This document shows positions 1 through 8,794 of a DNA stretch of 64,000 nt, piece after piece. The position numbers were made by a program, and so were the translations under genes. This stretch comes from Bacteroidota bacterium (GTDB taxonomy: Bacteria; Bacteroidota; Bacteroidia; Bacteroidales; Paludibacteraceae): assembly GCA_021779195.1 (NCBI GenBank), contig JAJYBB010000005.1:62001-126000 (forward strand), in the 5' to 3' direction. Positions within the stretch are counted from its first letter, which is position 1, and each line of letters starts with the position of its first letter. Below the pieces are notes generated by a model. The model did no database searches. It was not told the origin of the DNA and worked only from the letters and a program-made list of their open reading frames with translations.

Positions 1-196
1 TGGCAGCAGCTAACACCACATATTCGGGTTTTTCTTGATTGAAAAAATGTGCAACAGCTTGTTCGTCAAGTAAATTCAATTCGTTGATGGTTCGGGTTAC
101 AAAGTTCGTAAATCCTTTGTTTTCTAAGTTTCTCATTATTGCCGACCCAACCATTCCTTTGTGTCCGGCAATGTAGATTTTTGAATCCTTATTCAT
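1..196 (-). CDS. fcl: GDP-L-fucose synthase, N-terminal part (runs off the window)
   Basis: Only the first 65 codons lie in the window; the gene starts at the ATG whose complement is at 194-196 and runs off the left edge. The visible protein begins MNKDSKIYIAGHKGMVGSAI, with the Rossmann GxxGxxG nucleotide-binding motif (residues 11-17) typical of GDP-4-keto-6-deoxymannose epimerase/reductase. This enzyme makes GDP-L-fucose for surface glycans. It sits 30 bp downstream of the Wzc-like kinase on the same strand, so it is probably the next gene of the polysaccharide export operon. Identification rests on the N-terminus alone; another extended SDR sugar-nucleotide enzyme is possible but less likely. 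Confidence 0.8.
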   Translation of the reverse strand, partial: MNKDSKIYIAGHKGMVGSAIMRNLENKGFTNFVTRTINELNLLDEQAVAHFFNQEKPEYVVLAAA

Positions 197-226
197 TTCA
201 ATCTTATAGGTTACTGATTATTTTAA

Positions 227-2620
227 TTAAATTTCGGTTTCGTCCTCGTAATAATGGAAGTATTTTTGATCGTTAGATTTTTTCCCGGATGAGGTGTAGC
301 CATAATTATTTCCATATATATAAGAGTATTTGTACAATTTATATTTTGAGTATTTGGTGCCATCGTCCGATACATCGTTAATTACTGTGTATAACTTAGG
401 TATATTATCCATTTTTAATTGAGCAGATAACTTTTTAAAGAGGGATTTATTTGTCTTATTATTTCGGGCAAGAAACAAATTTACATCTGAAATATCGACT
501 ACGGCGTAAGCATCTGTAACAATTCCTACCGGACTCGTATCAACTATAATAAAATCATATCTTTTTTTCAATTCAGCAAATAAATCAAGTAATTTTTCCG
601 AACGGATTAATTCTCCGGGATTGGGAGGGATCGACCCGGCAGTAATAATATCAAAATCGATTTTAGGTAAATGTAGAATCATTTCATCGATCGAACATTG
701 ATTCACAAGATAATTGGTAACTCCGTTTGATTGAACAATATTAAATCGTTTGTTTATATCCGGTTTACGAATATCCAGATCGACTAAAACTGTTTTTTTA
801 CTTGCCATGGCGTAGATGGCAGCCATATTAATAGAGAAATAGGTTTTACCATCGCCCGGTTCGGTGGAAGTGATCATGACGGTGATATTGGTTTTTCGTT
901 GAACAATAAATTCAATTCGGGTTCGAATGACACGAAACATTTCAGTGAATGCCGAACGGGGATGTTTTGCAACAACCATGGGATCATCAGTTTTTGAATG
1001 ACGCACTACACCGATTAACGGGAATGTAGAATTTTTTTCAATATCTTTGGTTGTTCGAATGGTATTGTTCAGTAATTCGATAAGAATTACAATAAGAGCC
1101 GGAATCAGAATTCCAAGAAGCAAATAAATCAAATTCGTTTTCGATTTTTTATCGGCATTTGTAATTGTTTTTATGCGGGCATGATCTAAAATATTGTTGT
1201 CGGGTGTGTTGGAAGCTTTCAGGATCTCTGATTCAGCACGCTTTTGAAGGAAAAATGTATAATAATTATCATTCATTTTGTAATCCCGATCTATAGAGCT
1301 CATAGCCAATTCTTTATTCGGCAGGCTTGTGATTTCATTATTAACAGCGTCCATCCTTTTTTTGAAATCTGATTTCTCAATTTCGAGTGAAGCACGCATA
1401 TTTTTAATGACTTCCATAATGGTTGATTGAATCGAACCAATTTCTTTACTGTATTTGGCATAATACATATTTTTTTCGGTTACGTTACTTCTTTGAAGGT
1501 ATAAGTCATTAATTTGTTGAATCAAAGCCATTAACATTGGCTCATTCAATCCCAGGCTTGCTGGAGCTATAATGTTGCCATCAGCCAAATTTGTTTTCAA
1601 GTATTTTGTCAGGTAATTTAAATAGGTTTCTTTCAATTTCAAGCTGGCTTGTTCATCATCAAACTTATTGGCTTTGCTAATTAAATCGCTGCCTAAATTG
1701 GATGCGTCAACAATTTTGTTTTTTTGTCTGAAATTCGTCATCTCACTTTCTGATACTTTGAGCGAATCTGATACGGATGCCAATTGTTCGTTTATGAATT
1801 TAATGGTTTTGTTGGCAGCATCGTTTTTGCGTTCTAAATTTTCAGCCAAGAAAGTTTCACATAATTTGTTGATAAAATCAATATCGCGATCCGGAGTCTC
1901 GCTCACCAATGAAATTTGTAATACCGAAGAGCTTTCATTTACAAACCCGAAGGTTAATCGCGATGAAAAATCTGATACCAACGATTCTTTTGTTCGAAAT
2001 TGAAAATACAACTCGGTATTTGTCCAGTTATCACTGTTATTATTTACGGTTATAAAAAATAAATTATTTTGAAGTGGCTGACCTAATTTGCCGTCAATTT
2101 TATAGTCGTTGAAAATTTTATTGTTTTCAATGGTAATTTCGAAACTCCCATTTGTTCGCAATTTTATTTTAAACAACATGTTGTAAGCTTCCGGCGAAAT
2201 ATAAGTAGGATCAATATTTATGGGGGAAGTATTGTAGAGATTCCGGGTTTTAAAATTTCCTTTCGATAAATAATCAACCTGTATGAATGGAAGGCTGTCG
2301 ACTACACGCGAAATCAAGTCGTATGAACCAAGCATGATGACCTGATTCGTCGTATTTCTGTATCCCTGTTGAATGCTAAAGCCCTGCATTAAAGCTTGAG
2401 AACTATTTACTCCAGCACGACTTTCGTCGATTAAAATTGTTCCTGCAGTTTGATATTGAGCTTTCCAGGAACGATTTTGCAAAAACGCCAAACTCAAAGC
2501 AATGATAATTCCTGCTACAAAAAAATACCACCTATGAAGAAAATGCCATAACCATTCGATGATGTCAAAGTTTGACTCTTCGTCATCGTTAAAAGGTTTA
2601 ATTGCGTTATTTTGTTCCAT
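227..2620 (-). CDS. Wzc-like polysaccharide co-polymerase / tyrosine autokinase
   Basis: A 797-residue inner-membrane protein. The N-terminal Wzz-type chain-length domain has one membrane segment near residues 30-50 and a long periplasmic coiled-coil region. A second membrane segment lies near 493-515. The cytoplasmic BY-kinase domain follows, with Walker A EPGDGKT (about 586-592), Walker A' VLVDLDIRKP and Walker B FIIVDTSPVG. The C-terminus is very rich in tyrosine (many Y in the last 45 residues), the usual autophosphorylation cluster. Such proteins control polymerisation and export of capsule or exopolysaccharide with an outer-membrane Wza partner. Two Wza-like genes lie directly upstream in the same operon. 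All key motifs look intact. Confidence 0.93.
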   Translation of the reverse strand: MEQNNAIKPFNDDEESNFDIIEWLWHFLHRWYFFVAGIIIALSLAFLQNRSWKAQYQTAGTILIDESRAGVNSSQALMQGFSIQQGYRNTTNQVIMLGSYDLISRVVDSLPFIQVDYLSKGNFKTRNLYNTSPINIDPTYISPEAYNMLFKIKLRTNGSFEITIENNKIFNDYKIDGKLGQPLQNNLFFITVNNNSDNWTNTELYFQFRTKESLVSDFSSRLTFGFVNESSSVLQISLVSETPDRDIDFINKLCETFLAENLERKNDAANKTIKFINEQLASVSDSLKVSESEMTNFRQKNKIVDASNLGSDLISKANKFDDEQASLKLKETYLNYLTKYLKTNLADGNIIAPASLGLNEPMLMALIQQINDLYLQRSNVTEKNMYYAKYSKEIGSIQSTIMEVIKNMRASLEIEKSDFKKRMDAVNNEITSLPNKELAMSSIDRDYKMNDNYYTFFLQKRAESEILKASNTPDNNILDHARIKTITNADKKSKTNLIYLLLGILIPALIVILIELLNNTIRTTKDIEKNSTFPLIGVVRHSKTDDPMVVAKHPRSAFTEMFRVIRTRIEFIVQRKTNITVMITSTEPGDGKTYFSINMAAIYAMASKKTVLVDLDIRKPDINKRFNIVQSNGVTNYLVNQCSIDEMILHLPKIDFDIITAGSIPPNPGELIRSEKLLDLFAELKKRYDFIIVDTSPVGIVTDAYAVVDISDVNLFLARNNKTNKSLFKKLSAQLKMDNIPKLYTVINDVSDDGTKYSKYKLYKYSYIYGNNYGYTSSGKKSNDQKYFHYYEDETEI

Positions 2621-2664
2621 AAATTTTGTTGGTTATTTTGTTATTGGATATTTTATGCCATAAA

Positions 2665-3411
2665 TTATTTCGTGTAAGTCAATACGCTGAATAACAATGA
2701 TAAAGAAACGGAAACTACATTTAGCAACGAAAAATAACTGTTAACTTTATAAAAACTTGAAAACTCCCGTTGCACATAAATAATATCGTTTGGATAAATG
2801 TAATAATATTTTGAATCAATAAGGCTTTTGGGACGGATATCAAATTCGAGGATTTGAGTTCCTTTTTCTGAATTGCGAATAATCCGGACATGTTTTCTGT
2901 CGCTTGCTTCATTAAAATCCCCCGACATGGCAAGTGCCTGAAATATAGTGAGCCGGTCTTTATATATCGGATAAATTCCGGAACCGGCATCCCCGAAGAT
3001 CGTAAATGTTTTATTTGCCAAACTTAATTTTACAACCGCATCAGGCAAAATTTCTTTAAATTTCTTTTCAATAGCTAAAGCAGCTTCTGTAAGAGTCAGC
3101 CCTTCAACATGAATGCTCGAAATGAATGGGATATCAATTGTTCCATCAGTATAAACTCTGTACGATATTTGATTTTGTGAGCTGGATGAATTTTGAGGTG
3201 AAATTAATTTGGAAATAGTTTCGTCAGTAGTAATCAATCGATAAATTATTTCATCGTTCACCTGAATTTTATAATCCGAATAAGTCGTTGGAGTATATTT
3301 TGGCAGTGAGCGGTTGTTTTCTTGTAATAAACGCATATTACGATAATTATAACACGAAGACAATGAAATGATTGTGATTAAAAATGACAATATTTTAACG
3401 TGTTTGGACAT
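2665..3411 (-). CDS. Wza-like polysaccharide export lipoprotein (second copy)
   Basis: A 248-residue lipoprotein with signal peptide and lipobox ending at Cys20 (ISLSSC). A polysaccharide-export domain (about 45-130, YKIQVNDEIIYRL) is followed by an SLBB-type domain (about 135-215) and a hydrophobic C-terminal segment (about 224-246) that probably crosses the outer membrane. It starts 6 bp after the stop of a paralogue with the same architecture, so the two are co-translated tandem copies. Wza-type proteins form the outer-membrane exit channel for polysaccharide. Having two in tandem is less common than one and could mean a mixed oligomer; that is inference. Confidence 0.88.
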   Translation of the reverse strand: MSKHVKILSFLITIISLSSCYNYRNMRLLQENNRSLPKYTPTTYSDYKIQVNDEIIYRLITTDETISKLISPQNSSSSQNQISYRVYTDGTIDIPFISSIHVEGLTLTEAALAIEKKFKEILPDAVVKLSLANKTFTIFGDAGSGIYPIYKDRLTIFQALAMSGDFNEASDRKHVRIIRNSEKGTQILEFDIRPKSLIDSKYYYIYPNDIIYVQREFSSFYKVNSYFSLLNVVSVSLSLLFSVLTYTK

Positions 3412-3417
3412 AGATTA

Positions 3418-4215
3418 TTATTTAACAGTTGGTTTAGGGAAAAATAAATAATAAACTCCAACACCAAACGAAACCGAGGTGATAATGGCTGAGATTGCCG
3501 ACCAAAGCGTGGTTACACCGAAAAATTGTTGGTTCATTGGTTGAATAAATATTACATCGTTTGGTTGTAAATAATAATATTCAGAATTGATGATATCCAC
3601 ACTTCGAAGATCAAATATTTTAATTTCGGTTCCATTCGCCGTTTCGCGAAGAATTTTGATCTTGCTTCTATCGGCATATAAACCCAAATCGCCTGCCATA
3701 GCCAGTGCTTGAAAAATATTTAATTTCTCATTCGGGAAGCTGAATTTGCCCGACTTTCCTGCTCCGATAATGCTGAAAGAACGACCCTCCATACGTACAT
3801 CGACTGAATTAATTTTCAAAATGGGACGTATGGCATCTTCAATGGCAAATTTTGTTTGTCGAAGCGTTTTACCGGCGACTTTTATGTCGCCTACAATAGG
3901 GAAATGAATCGTGCCATCTTGTTGAATAATATACGAATACAAGTCGGAGTTGTCTCCTGAATTCGATAAATTTTGTGAATTGACATTGTTTGTCCCATTA
4001 AATAATGTATTCGTTTTTTCGTCCATTGAATATACTTGAACGAAAAGCCGATCGCCTGTTTTCAATTTATAATCTTCATAAGAAACCGTATCCTTATAGG
4101 CTGGGATAAAGTTTTTAGCCGGCTGTAAATAGTTTGTTTGATGTGTGGTTATACACGACGAAATTATAAAAGCCGAAAAAAAAATGAATATTAATCGAAA
4201 AATTGTATTTGGCAT
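3418..4215 (-). CDS. Wza-like polysaccharide export lipoprotein (first copy)
   Basis: A 265-residue lipoprotein: signal peptide and lipobox IISSC (Cys21), polysaccharide-export domain (about 48-150, YKLKTGDRLFVQVYS), SLBB-like domain (about 150-225, with the run FSIIGAGKSGKFSFP), and a C-terminal transmembrane segment (about 236-258). First gene of the export operon. A good promoter lies just upstream (-7 box on the minus strand at 4243-4250, TTG at 4269-4271). Predicted role is outer-membrane translocation of a capsule or exopolysaccharide together with the adjacent Wzc-like kinase. Confidence 0.9.
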   Translation of the reverse strand: MPNTIFRLIFIFFSAFIISSCITTHQTNYLQPAKNFIPAYKDTVSYEDYKLKTGDRLFVQVYSMDEKTNTLFNGTNNVNSQNLSNSGDNSDLYSYIIQQDGTIHFPIVGDIKVAGKTLRQTKFAIEDAIRPILKINSVDVRMEGRSFSIIGAGKSGKFSFPNEKLNIFQALAMAGDLGLYADRSKIKILRETANGTEIKIFDLRSVDIINSEYYYLQPNDVIFIQPMNQQFFGVTTLWSAISAIITSVSFGVGVYYLFFPKPTVK

Positions 4216-4242
4216 TGATATTTTTTATTTCAATATTTGAAG

Positions 4243-4250
4243 CAAAGATA
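4243..4250 (-). promoter_or_regulatory. Promoter of the polysaccharide export operon
   Basis: The minus strand reads TATCTTTG here, matching the Bacteroidetes -7 consensus TAnnTTTG. A TTG lies at 4269-4271, 18 bp upstream, as expected for the -33 element. The start codon at 4215 is about 25 nt downstream of the likely transcription start. Confidence 0.6.
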
Positions 4251-4449
4251 GAAAAAATATGTAAAATTCAAGTTGCATTTTTAAAAAAAGCGGTCAACTG
4301 ACAAATTATTCAGTTATATTGTTGAAATCATGAAAGATACATCTTTTGCAATCCTTAAAATTTTAAGTTTAAAGTAATTCGTTCAGATTTTATAATTGCT
4401 TTTATTACAAGTTAGCGTAATCCCTGAACTTAAAATAAAAATTTTCTGT

Positions 4450-4483
4450 TACATTTGCAATATCAACCTATCGAGTTGATATT
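4450..4483 (+). promoter_or_regulatory. Promoter and inverted repeat upstream of the 4526 lipoprotein
   Basis: TACATTTG at 4450-4457 matches the -7 consensus. Right after it is a perfect 9-bp inverted repeat (AATATCAAC at 4459-4467 and GTTGATATT at 4475-4483, 7-bp spacer) that covers the expected transcription start. It could be an operator or a 5' UTR hairpin. Confidence 0.5.
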
Positions 4484-4525
4484 AACGTTATTGACGAAAT
4501 ATGTTCCCGTAAACTATTATATATC

Positions 4526-5356
4526 ATGAAATTACATTACCTGTTATTTTTACTTGGACTATTTATTTTTTCTGCTTGTAATCCGCGACATGCACTTGAA
4601 CGGGATGCAGATAACCGGTTGAAACTTGTTGAGCAATTTATTGATCAGCAAAATTATAATGCGGCAAAATTAGAGATCGACAGTATTCATAGGCTTTTTC
4701 CACGCTTGATTGATAAACGAAAAATTGCCGCAGCTCTTCAGGATACTATTGTTCGTCGTGAAAGTGCCCGTAATTTGGTTTATTGTGATAGCATACTTCC
4801 AATTAAACTTCACGTTGCCGATTCAATTCAAAAAAAATTTCGTTTCGAAAAAGACACCGTTTATCAGGATGCCGGAAACTGGGTTTATAAAACGCAACGA
4901 ACAGAAAATAATGCTACCCGTACATATCTGAAAGCATACGTGAATGAAAAAGCAAACTTGTATTTAGTAAGTAATTATTGTGGACCAAAAATTGAACAAA
5001 ATGCTGTAAAAGTTTCAGTTGGCGATATTTTTGTTGAAACGGCTGCAGTAAATGTTGATAGTCCGATATATTTCAGTTTTAACGATAGTGGAACGCATTG
5101 GGAAACATTGACTTATAAAAACGAAGAAGATAATGGAATCGTGGCTTTCATTGCGCAAAACAAAACTGAAAAAATAAAAGTTACATTGAAAGGGAAACAT
5201 GATTTTATATATTGGCTTGATCCCTTAGATAAACAAGCAATCGCAGCAACGTATAATTTGTGGATTGTAAGAAAAGACATTACTCAATTACAAAATCAAA
5301 TTAAGCAAGCCCAATTAAAAATCGACAGAATAAATCAAGAAAAGTTAAAAAAGTAA
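4526..5356 (+). CDS. Lipoprotein of unknown function
   Basis: A 276-residue protein with signal peptide and lipobox FSAC (Cys18), so it is probably anchored in a membrane facing the periplasm or the surface. The N-terminal half has helix-rich stretches (about 25-75), the middle is beta-rich, and the last 30 residues (about 246-276: DITQLQNQIKQAQ and on) look like a coiled coil. I do not recognise a family. It is followed after 65 bp by a secreted thioredoxin on the same strand, so the two may be co-transcribed. No function assigned. Confidence 0.8.
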   Translation: MKLHYLLFLLGLFIFSACNPRHALERDADNRLKLVEQFIDQQNYNAAKLEIDSIHRLFPRLIDKRKIAAALQDTIVRRESARNLVYCDSILPIKLHVADSIQKKFRFEKDTVYQDAGNWVYKTQRTENNATRTYLKAYVNEKANLYLVSNYCGPKIEQNAVKVSVGDIFVETAAVNVDSPIYFSFNDSGTHWETLTYKNEEDNGIVAFIAQNKTEKIKVTLKGKHDFIYWLDPLDKQAIAATYNLWIVRKDITQLQNQIKQAQLKIDRINQEKLKK

Positions 5357-5421
5357 TTTATTTAAACAAAAGCACCAGTACAAGTTGTTTTACCCATAAA
5401 TTTTTATCAACTAAAGACAAA

Positions 5422-5862
5422 ATGAAAATGAAAAAAATGCTTCCGTTCCTATTTTTTTTAGTGTTTGCGAACACCTTAATCTTCGCACAAAAGCCGGTTA
5501 ACGTACCCATTACCGAATTAACCGCACAAACTTTTAAACAAAAAGTCTGGAATTACGACCAAAATAAAAGTTTTAAACGGGTTGGAAATCTTCCTATTAT
5601 CCTTGATTTTTTTGCGACTTGGTGTCGCCCGTGTAAAATGTTGGCTCCTCATTTGCAGACCATTCAAAACAAATTCAAAGGAAAATTGATTGTATATAGA
5701 ATTGATGTAGATCAACAACCGGAATTGGCTCAGCGTTTTAATGTACAAGCAATGCCAACTATCGTATTTATACCGAATGCTACTTCTTATAAATCTGAGT
5801 TGGGATATCGGGAATACGATGAATTGGAAAAGATGGTAAAGGGTTATTTTTTTAGAAAATAA
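5422..5862 (+). CDS. Exported thioredoxin-family protein
   Basis: A 146-residue protein with an N-terminal signal peptide (about 1-22, ending FAQ) followed by one thioredoxin fold. The redox motif is W67-CRPC71 and the cis-proline loop is AMPTIVF (about 110-116). It probably acts as a periplasmic disulfide reductase or oxidant. The alternative start two codons downstream (5428) cannot be excluded. It ends 6 bp from the convergent mutY. Confidence 0.88.
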   Translation: MKMKKMLPFLFFLVFANTLIFAQKPVNVPITELTAQTFKQKVWNYDQNKSFKRVGNLPIILDFFATWCRPCKMLAPHLQTIQNKFKGKLIVYRIDVDQQPELAQRFNVQAMPTIVFIPNATSYKSELGYREYDELEKMVKGYFFRK

Positions 5863-5868
5863 AATTTT

Positions 5869-6953
5869 TCATTTCGCTGATTTTTCGAAATAAAGTTCCA
5901 TGAGTCTTGAAACTGCGAATTGATCAATATTCTGCCATGCTACAAGAGTCAGTTTATTGAGTTTTTCGTTTGTTTCATTAATCCGAATTCGAACAAATTG
6001 AGCAAACAAGACCTGATGAGACAAAATATGCTTCATCGGGTTTGTTTTTTGTGTAATTTCCACATCTAAAATACCTTTAAATAATTGACGATAGTTTTCG
6101 TTTTTGATCAATTCCTCGGTTGACAATAACTTTTCAGATTCAATCAGTGGAAATTCATACAAATTTTGCCAAATATCCTTCGCCTCACGTTTTTGTAAAA
6201 ATGTTTTGTCTTCAAAATCGATACACAAGTAATTGAAATATCGATTTTTAACATTTGTTTTTAATTTTTTATTGGAAGTATGTTAACTAAATCTGATGCA
6301 TAAGCCTTACAATAAGGTTGTAAAGGACAAACCATGCAATCGGGCGAAACTGGCACGCATTGTAAAGCTCCAAATTCCATTATGGCTTGATTATAAATTC
6401 CGGGATCAATTTCAGGTAATAATTGTTTTGCTAATAAAGCAATTTGTTTTTTACCAATTCCACTATCAATCGGAGTATCAATGCCAAACAATCGTGAAAT
6501 TACCCTATATACATTGCCATCGACAACTGCATGAAACTGATTAAAGGCAAAAGATGCAATTGCCGCTGCCGTATATTCACCGATACCGGACAACTGCAAT
6601 AATTTTGAAAAATCGGAAGGAAAAACTCCTTGGAAATCGGTCCTGATTTGATGGGCTGTCTTGTGTAAATTTCGGGCTCGGGAATAATAACCTAATCCTT
6701 GCCAATATTTCAATACTTCATCTTCAGATGCATTGGCTAATATTTCGACTGTCGGAAACCGGTTAATGAATCGTAAGTAATAATTTAATCCTTGATTGAC
6801 ACGGGTTTGTTGCAGGATAATTTCGGAAATCCATATTTTATATGGGTCGGTGATATCTCTCCATGGTAAATCGCGTTTGTTTTGTTCATACCATTTGACT
6901 AAAATTTTTTGGAAAAAATCGTTTTTATATGGAAATTTTGAAAATTCTAGCAT
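5869..6953 (-). pseudogene. mutY: A/G-specific adenine glycosylase MutY, split by a frameshift
   Basis: Two adjacent minus-strand reading frames (6261-6953 and 5869-6228 extended upstream) together make a normal-length MutY. The first part has the catalytic Glu region (SEIILQQTRV), helix-hairpin-helix LSGIGEYTAAAIA, catalytic Asp in VVDGNVYRV, and a complete 4Fe-4S motif C-X6-C-X2-C-X5-C. It stops right after LPIKN. The second part carries the NUDIX-like C-terminal domain and is open upstream of its first ATG, reading KTNVKNRYFNYL in register with the family. The frames differ by -1 at about 6262-6275, within A AAA AAT TAA. MutY excises adenine opposite 8-oxoguanine. Options are a pseudogene, a sequencing indel in an A-rich run, or programmed -1 slippage. 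Confidence 0.85.
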
Positions 6954-6993
6954 ATAACATCAATAAATTCTTGTTGATTAATAAAAAAAATTG

Positions 6994-7013
6994 CATCTTT
7001 GCGCGCAAAGGTA
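6994..7013. promoter_or_regulatory. Overlapping divergent promoters in a perfect palindrome
   Basis: The 14-bp palindrome CTTTGCGCGCAAAG at 6997-7010 contains parts of two opposed -7 boxes: TACCTTTG on the minus strand (7013-7006, toward mutY) and CATCTTTG on the plus strand (6994-7001, toward the gene at 7067). The second is one base off TAnnTTTG. Confidence 0.45.
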
Positions 7014-7066
7014 AAATCAAAAATACAAGCAGCAAAAAAGTTGCCATTAAATTTACAAATAGAAAA

Positions 7067-8158
7067 ATGAAAAAAGTACTAATTATCTTAATCATAGCAA
7101 ATTGCTTATTTTCATGTGTACCATCGACATATAAAATTAAAGGCATTGTCGACAATTCAGGATTAAACGGAGCTACCGTTTTTTTGAAACAACGATTAAA
7201 CAGGGTTTGGATTTCGATGGACAGTGTTGTAATTAAAAACAATGAATTTAGTTTTAAAGGGAAGAGCGATACTGCTAAAATTGTATATTTAAGTGTGGAA
7301 AATTCGCCAAAAAGCAAATTTCATCAGGCTTTGATTCTCGAAAACGGGAAAATTTCTGTACAGATCGATACGGCAGGTTTTATGGTTATTGGTGGAACGA
7401 TACATAATGATTCATTACAACAGTATCAGCAGGCAAAATTTGATTTTTATAAACGAGCCGAAAAAGTTTATCAGGCTGCTGAAGATTCCCTAAACACACC
7501 GGATCAACAAGTCCAGTTGGATGCACAAATCAATCTTTTAAATAGGGAAGAAGTGGCAATTGATATGAATTACTGTCTTTCAAATATAAAAACGATTGTT
7601 GGCACCTTTATTTTTACCAATTCATTTTATAACATGTCAACAGCTCAAAAAGAAGAAATTTTAAACCGAATGGGAGCTACTGCCAAACAAAATGATCGGG
7701 TGAAACAAATCATGGTTGATACTGAAATTGAAAAACGAGTAGCTGTAGGAAAAACATTTACCGATTTCCGTTTACCCACATTATCTGGAGATTCATTGTC
7801 GCTTTCGGATTTGGTCGGGAAAACAGATTATGTATTGATTGATTTTTGGGCATCATGGTGCGGACCATGTATGCGTTCTTTACCCGGATTGGAGAAATTA
7901 TACAATAAATATAAGGGTGTAAAATTGCAAGTGTTGGGAGTTTCACTCGACGAAGATAAAACTTCCTGGAAAAATATTGTGATCGGGAAAAATCTCAACT
8001 GGAAACATGTTTCAGATTTGAAAGGATGGAAATGTCAAGCTGCACGACTTTACGCAGTTAATTCAATCCCAAGTTCAGTTTTGATTGATAAAAGCGGAAA
8101 AATAGTTGGAAGGAATCTGAATGCAGAAGAAATTGAACAAATTCTGACGAAAAAATAA
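7067..8158 (+). CDS. TlpA-like thiol-disulfide lipoprotein with DUF4369 domain
   Basis: A 363-residue protein when started at the ATG at 7067; the longer in-frame extension to 6929 runs through the promoter and lacks a signal peptide, so I rejected it. Lipobox LFSC gives Cys17. An N-terminal DUF4369-type domain (about 20-115, IKGIVDNSGLNGATVFLKQ) precedes a helical linker and a TlpA/ResA thioredoxin domain (about 225-363) with W264-CGPC268. Typical Bacteroidetes cell-envelope thioredoxin, probably reducing or isomerising disulfides in the periplasm. Confidence 0.9.
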   Translation: MKKVLIILIIANCLFSCVPSTYKIKGIVDNSGLNGATVFLKQRLNRVWISMDSVVIKNNEFSFKGKSDTAKIVYLSVENSPKSKFHQALILENGKISVQIDTAGFMVIGGTIHNDSLQQYQQAKFDFYKRAEKVYQAAEDSLNTPDQQVQLDAQINLLNREEVAIDMNYCLSNIKTIVGTFIFTNSFYNMSTAQKEEILNRMGATAKQNDRVKQIMVDTEIEKRVAVGKTFTDFRLPTLSGDSLSLSDLVGKTDYVLIDFWASWCGPCMRSLPGLEKLYNKYKGVKLQVLGVSLDEDKTSWKNIVIGKNLNWKHVSDLKGWKCQAARLYAVNSIPSSVLIDKSGKIVGRNLNAEEIEQILTKK

Positions 8159-8230
8159 AGCTCAAAAGAAAAAAAATTATTTTTTTTTGAAAAAAGTCGT
8201 GCAAATGTTTTTTAATCAGAATAAAAGCAA

Positions 8231-8238
8231 TATATTTG
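8231..8238 (+). promoter_or_regulatory. Promoter of the HU-family gene
   Basis: TATATTTG matches the -7 consensus TAnnTTTG; a TGTTTTTT stretch at 8206-8213 lies at -33 distance. The HU start codon is about 60 nt downstream. Confidence 0.6.
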
Positions 8239-8297
8239 CACTCCGATTTAGAACAAGGAAATCATTATTTATTAACTAACAAATAAAAAATACTAAA

Positions 8298-8570
8298 ATG
8301 ACTAAGGCAGACATTGTAAACGAAATTGCAAAAAGTACAGGTATTGACAAAGCAACTGTATTGACAACTGTTGAAGCTTTTATGGAAGCTGTAAAAGATT
8401 CACTATCGAAAAATGAAAACGTGTATTTAAGAGGTTTTGGTAGCTTTGTAATCAAAGAACGTGCTGAAAAAACAGCTCGTAATATCTCTAAAAACACGAC
8501 CATTATTATTCCAGCTCACAATATCCCTTCGTTCAAACCGGCAAAAACATTTGTGAGTGTAGTAAAATAA
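8298..8570 (+). CDS. HU-family DNA-binding protein
   Basis: A 90-residue protein with the whole HU/IHF fold: N-terminal helices (MTKADIVNEIAKSTGIDKATV) and the conserved GFGSFVIKERAEKTARN turn leading into the DNA-binding beta arm. It bends and compacts DNA in the nucleoid. It is followed by a tiny basic protein gene. Family assignment is secure; whether it acts as HU or IHF cannot be told. Confidence 0.95.
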   Translation: MTKADIVNEIAKSTGIDKATVLTTVEAFMEAVKDSLSKNENVYLRGFGSFVIKERAEKTARNISKNTTIIIPAHNIPSFKPAKTFVSVVK

Positions 8571-8602
8571 TTTTTTTATAATAACTAATTTTTAATCAAA
8601 AA

Positions 8603-8692
8603 ATGCCAAGCGGTAAAAAAAGGAAACGACATAAAATGTCGACACACAAGCGTAAAAAAAGACTAAGAAAGAATAGGCACAAAAAGAAATAA
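8603..8692 (+). CDS. Tiny basic AURKAIP1/COX24-domain-like protein (29 aa)
   Basis: A 29-residue protein that begins MPSGKKRKRHK; more than half of its residues are Lys or Arg. Very short proteins of this type, with the KRKKRLRKNRHKK pattern, are widespread in Bacteroidetes. They resemble the C-terminal COX24/mS38 segment of mitochondrial ribosomal proteins, so a role as a ribosomal subunit protein is likely. It begins 32 bp after the HU stop and is followed by a terminator. Confidence 0.85.
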   Translation: MPSGKKRKRHKMSTHKRKKRLRKNRHKKK

Positions 8693-8722
8693 GTCTTAAG
8701 GTTTTTAGCAATGAAAACTAAG

Positions 8723-8769
8723 AAACAAACTTATAAGCGAAGATCTTGGCTTTAAGTTTGTTTTTTTTT
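8723..8769 (+). terminator. Rho-independent terminator between the small basic protein and rng
   Basis: AAACAAACTTA (8723-8733) pairs with TAAGTTTGTTT (8753-8763), with an extra AAGC/GCTT inside, and is followed by a run of T to 8769. It ends only 25 bp before the GTG start of rng. Confidence 0.75.
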
Positions 8770-8794
8770 AAACAAACCAAAATCATATTTTAAA

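Noticed and set aside
6929-7066. Longer N-terminus for the TlpA-like protein
   Set aside because: It would bury the lipoprotein signal and run through the divergent promoter palindrome.
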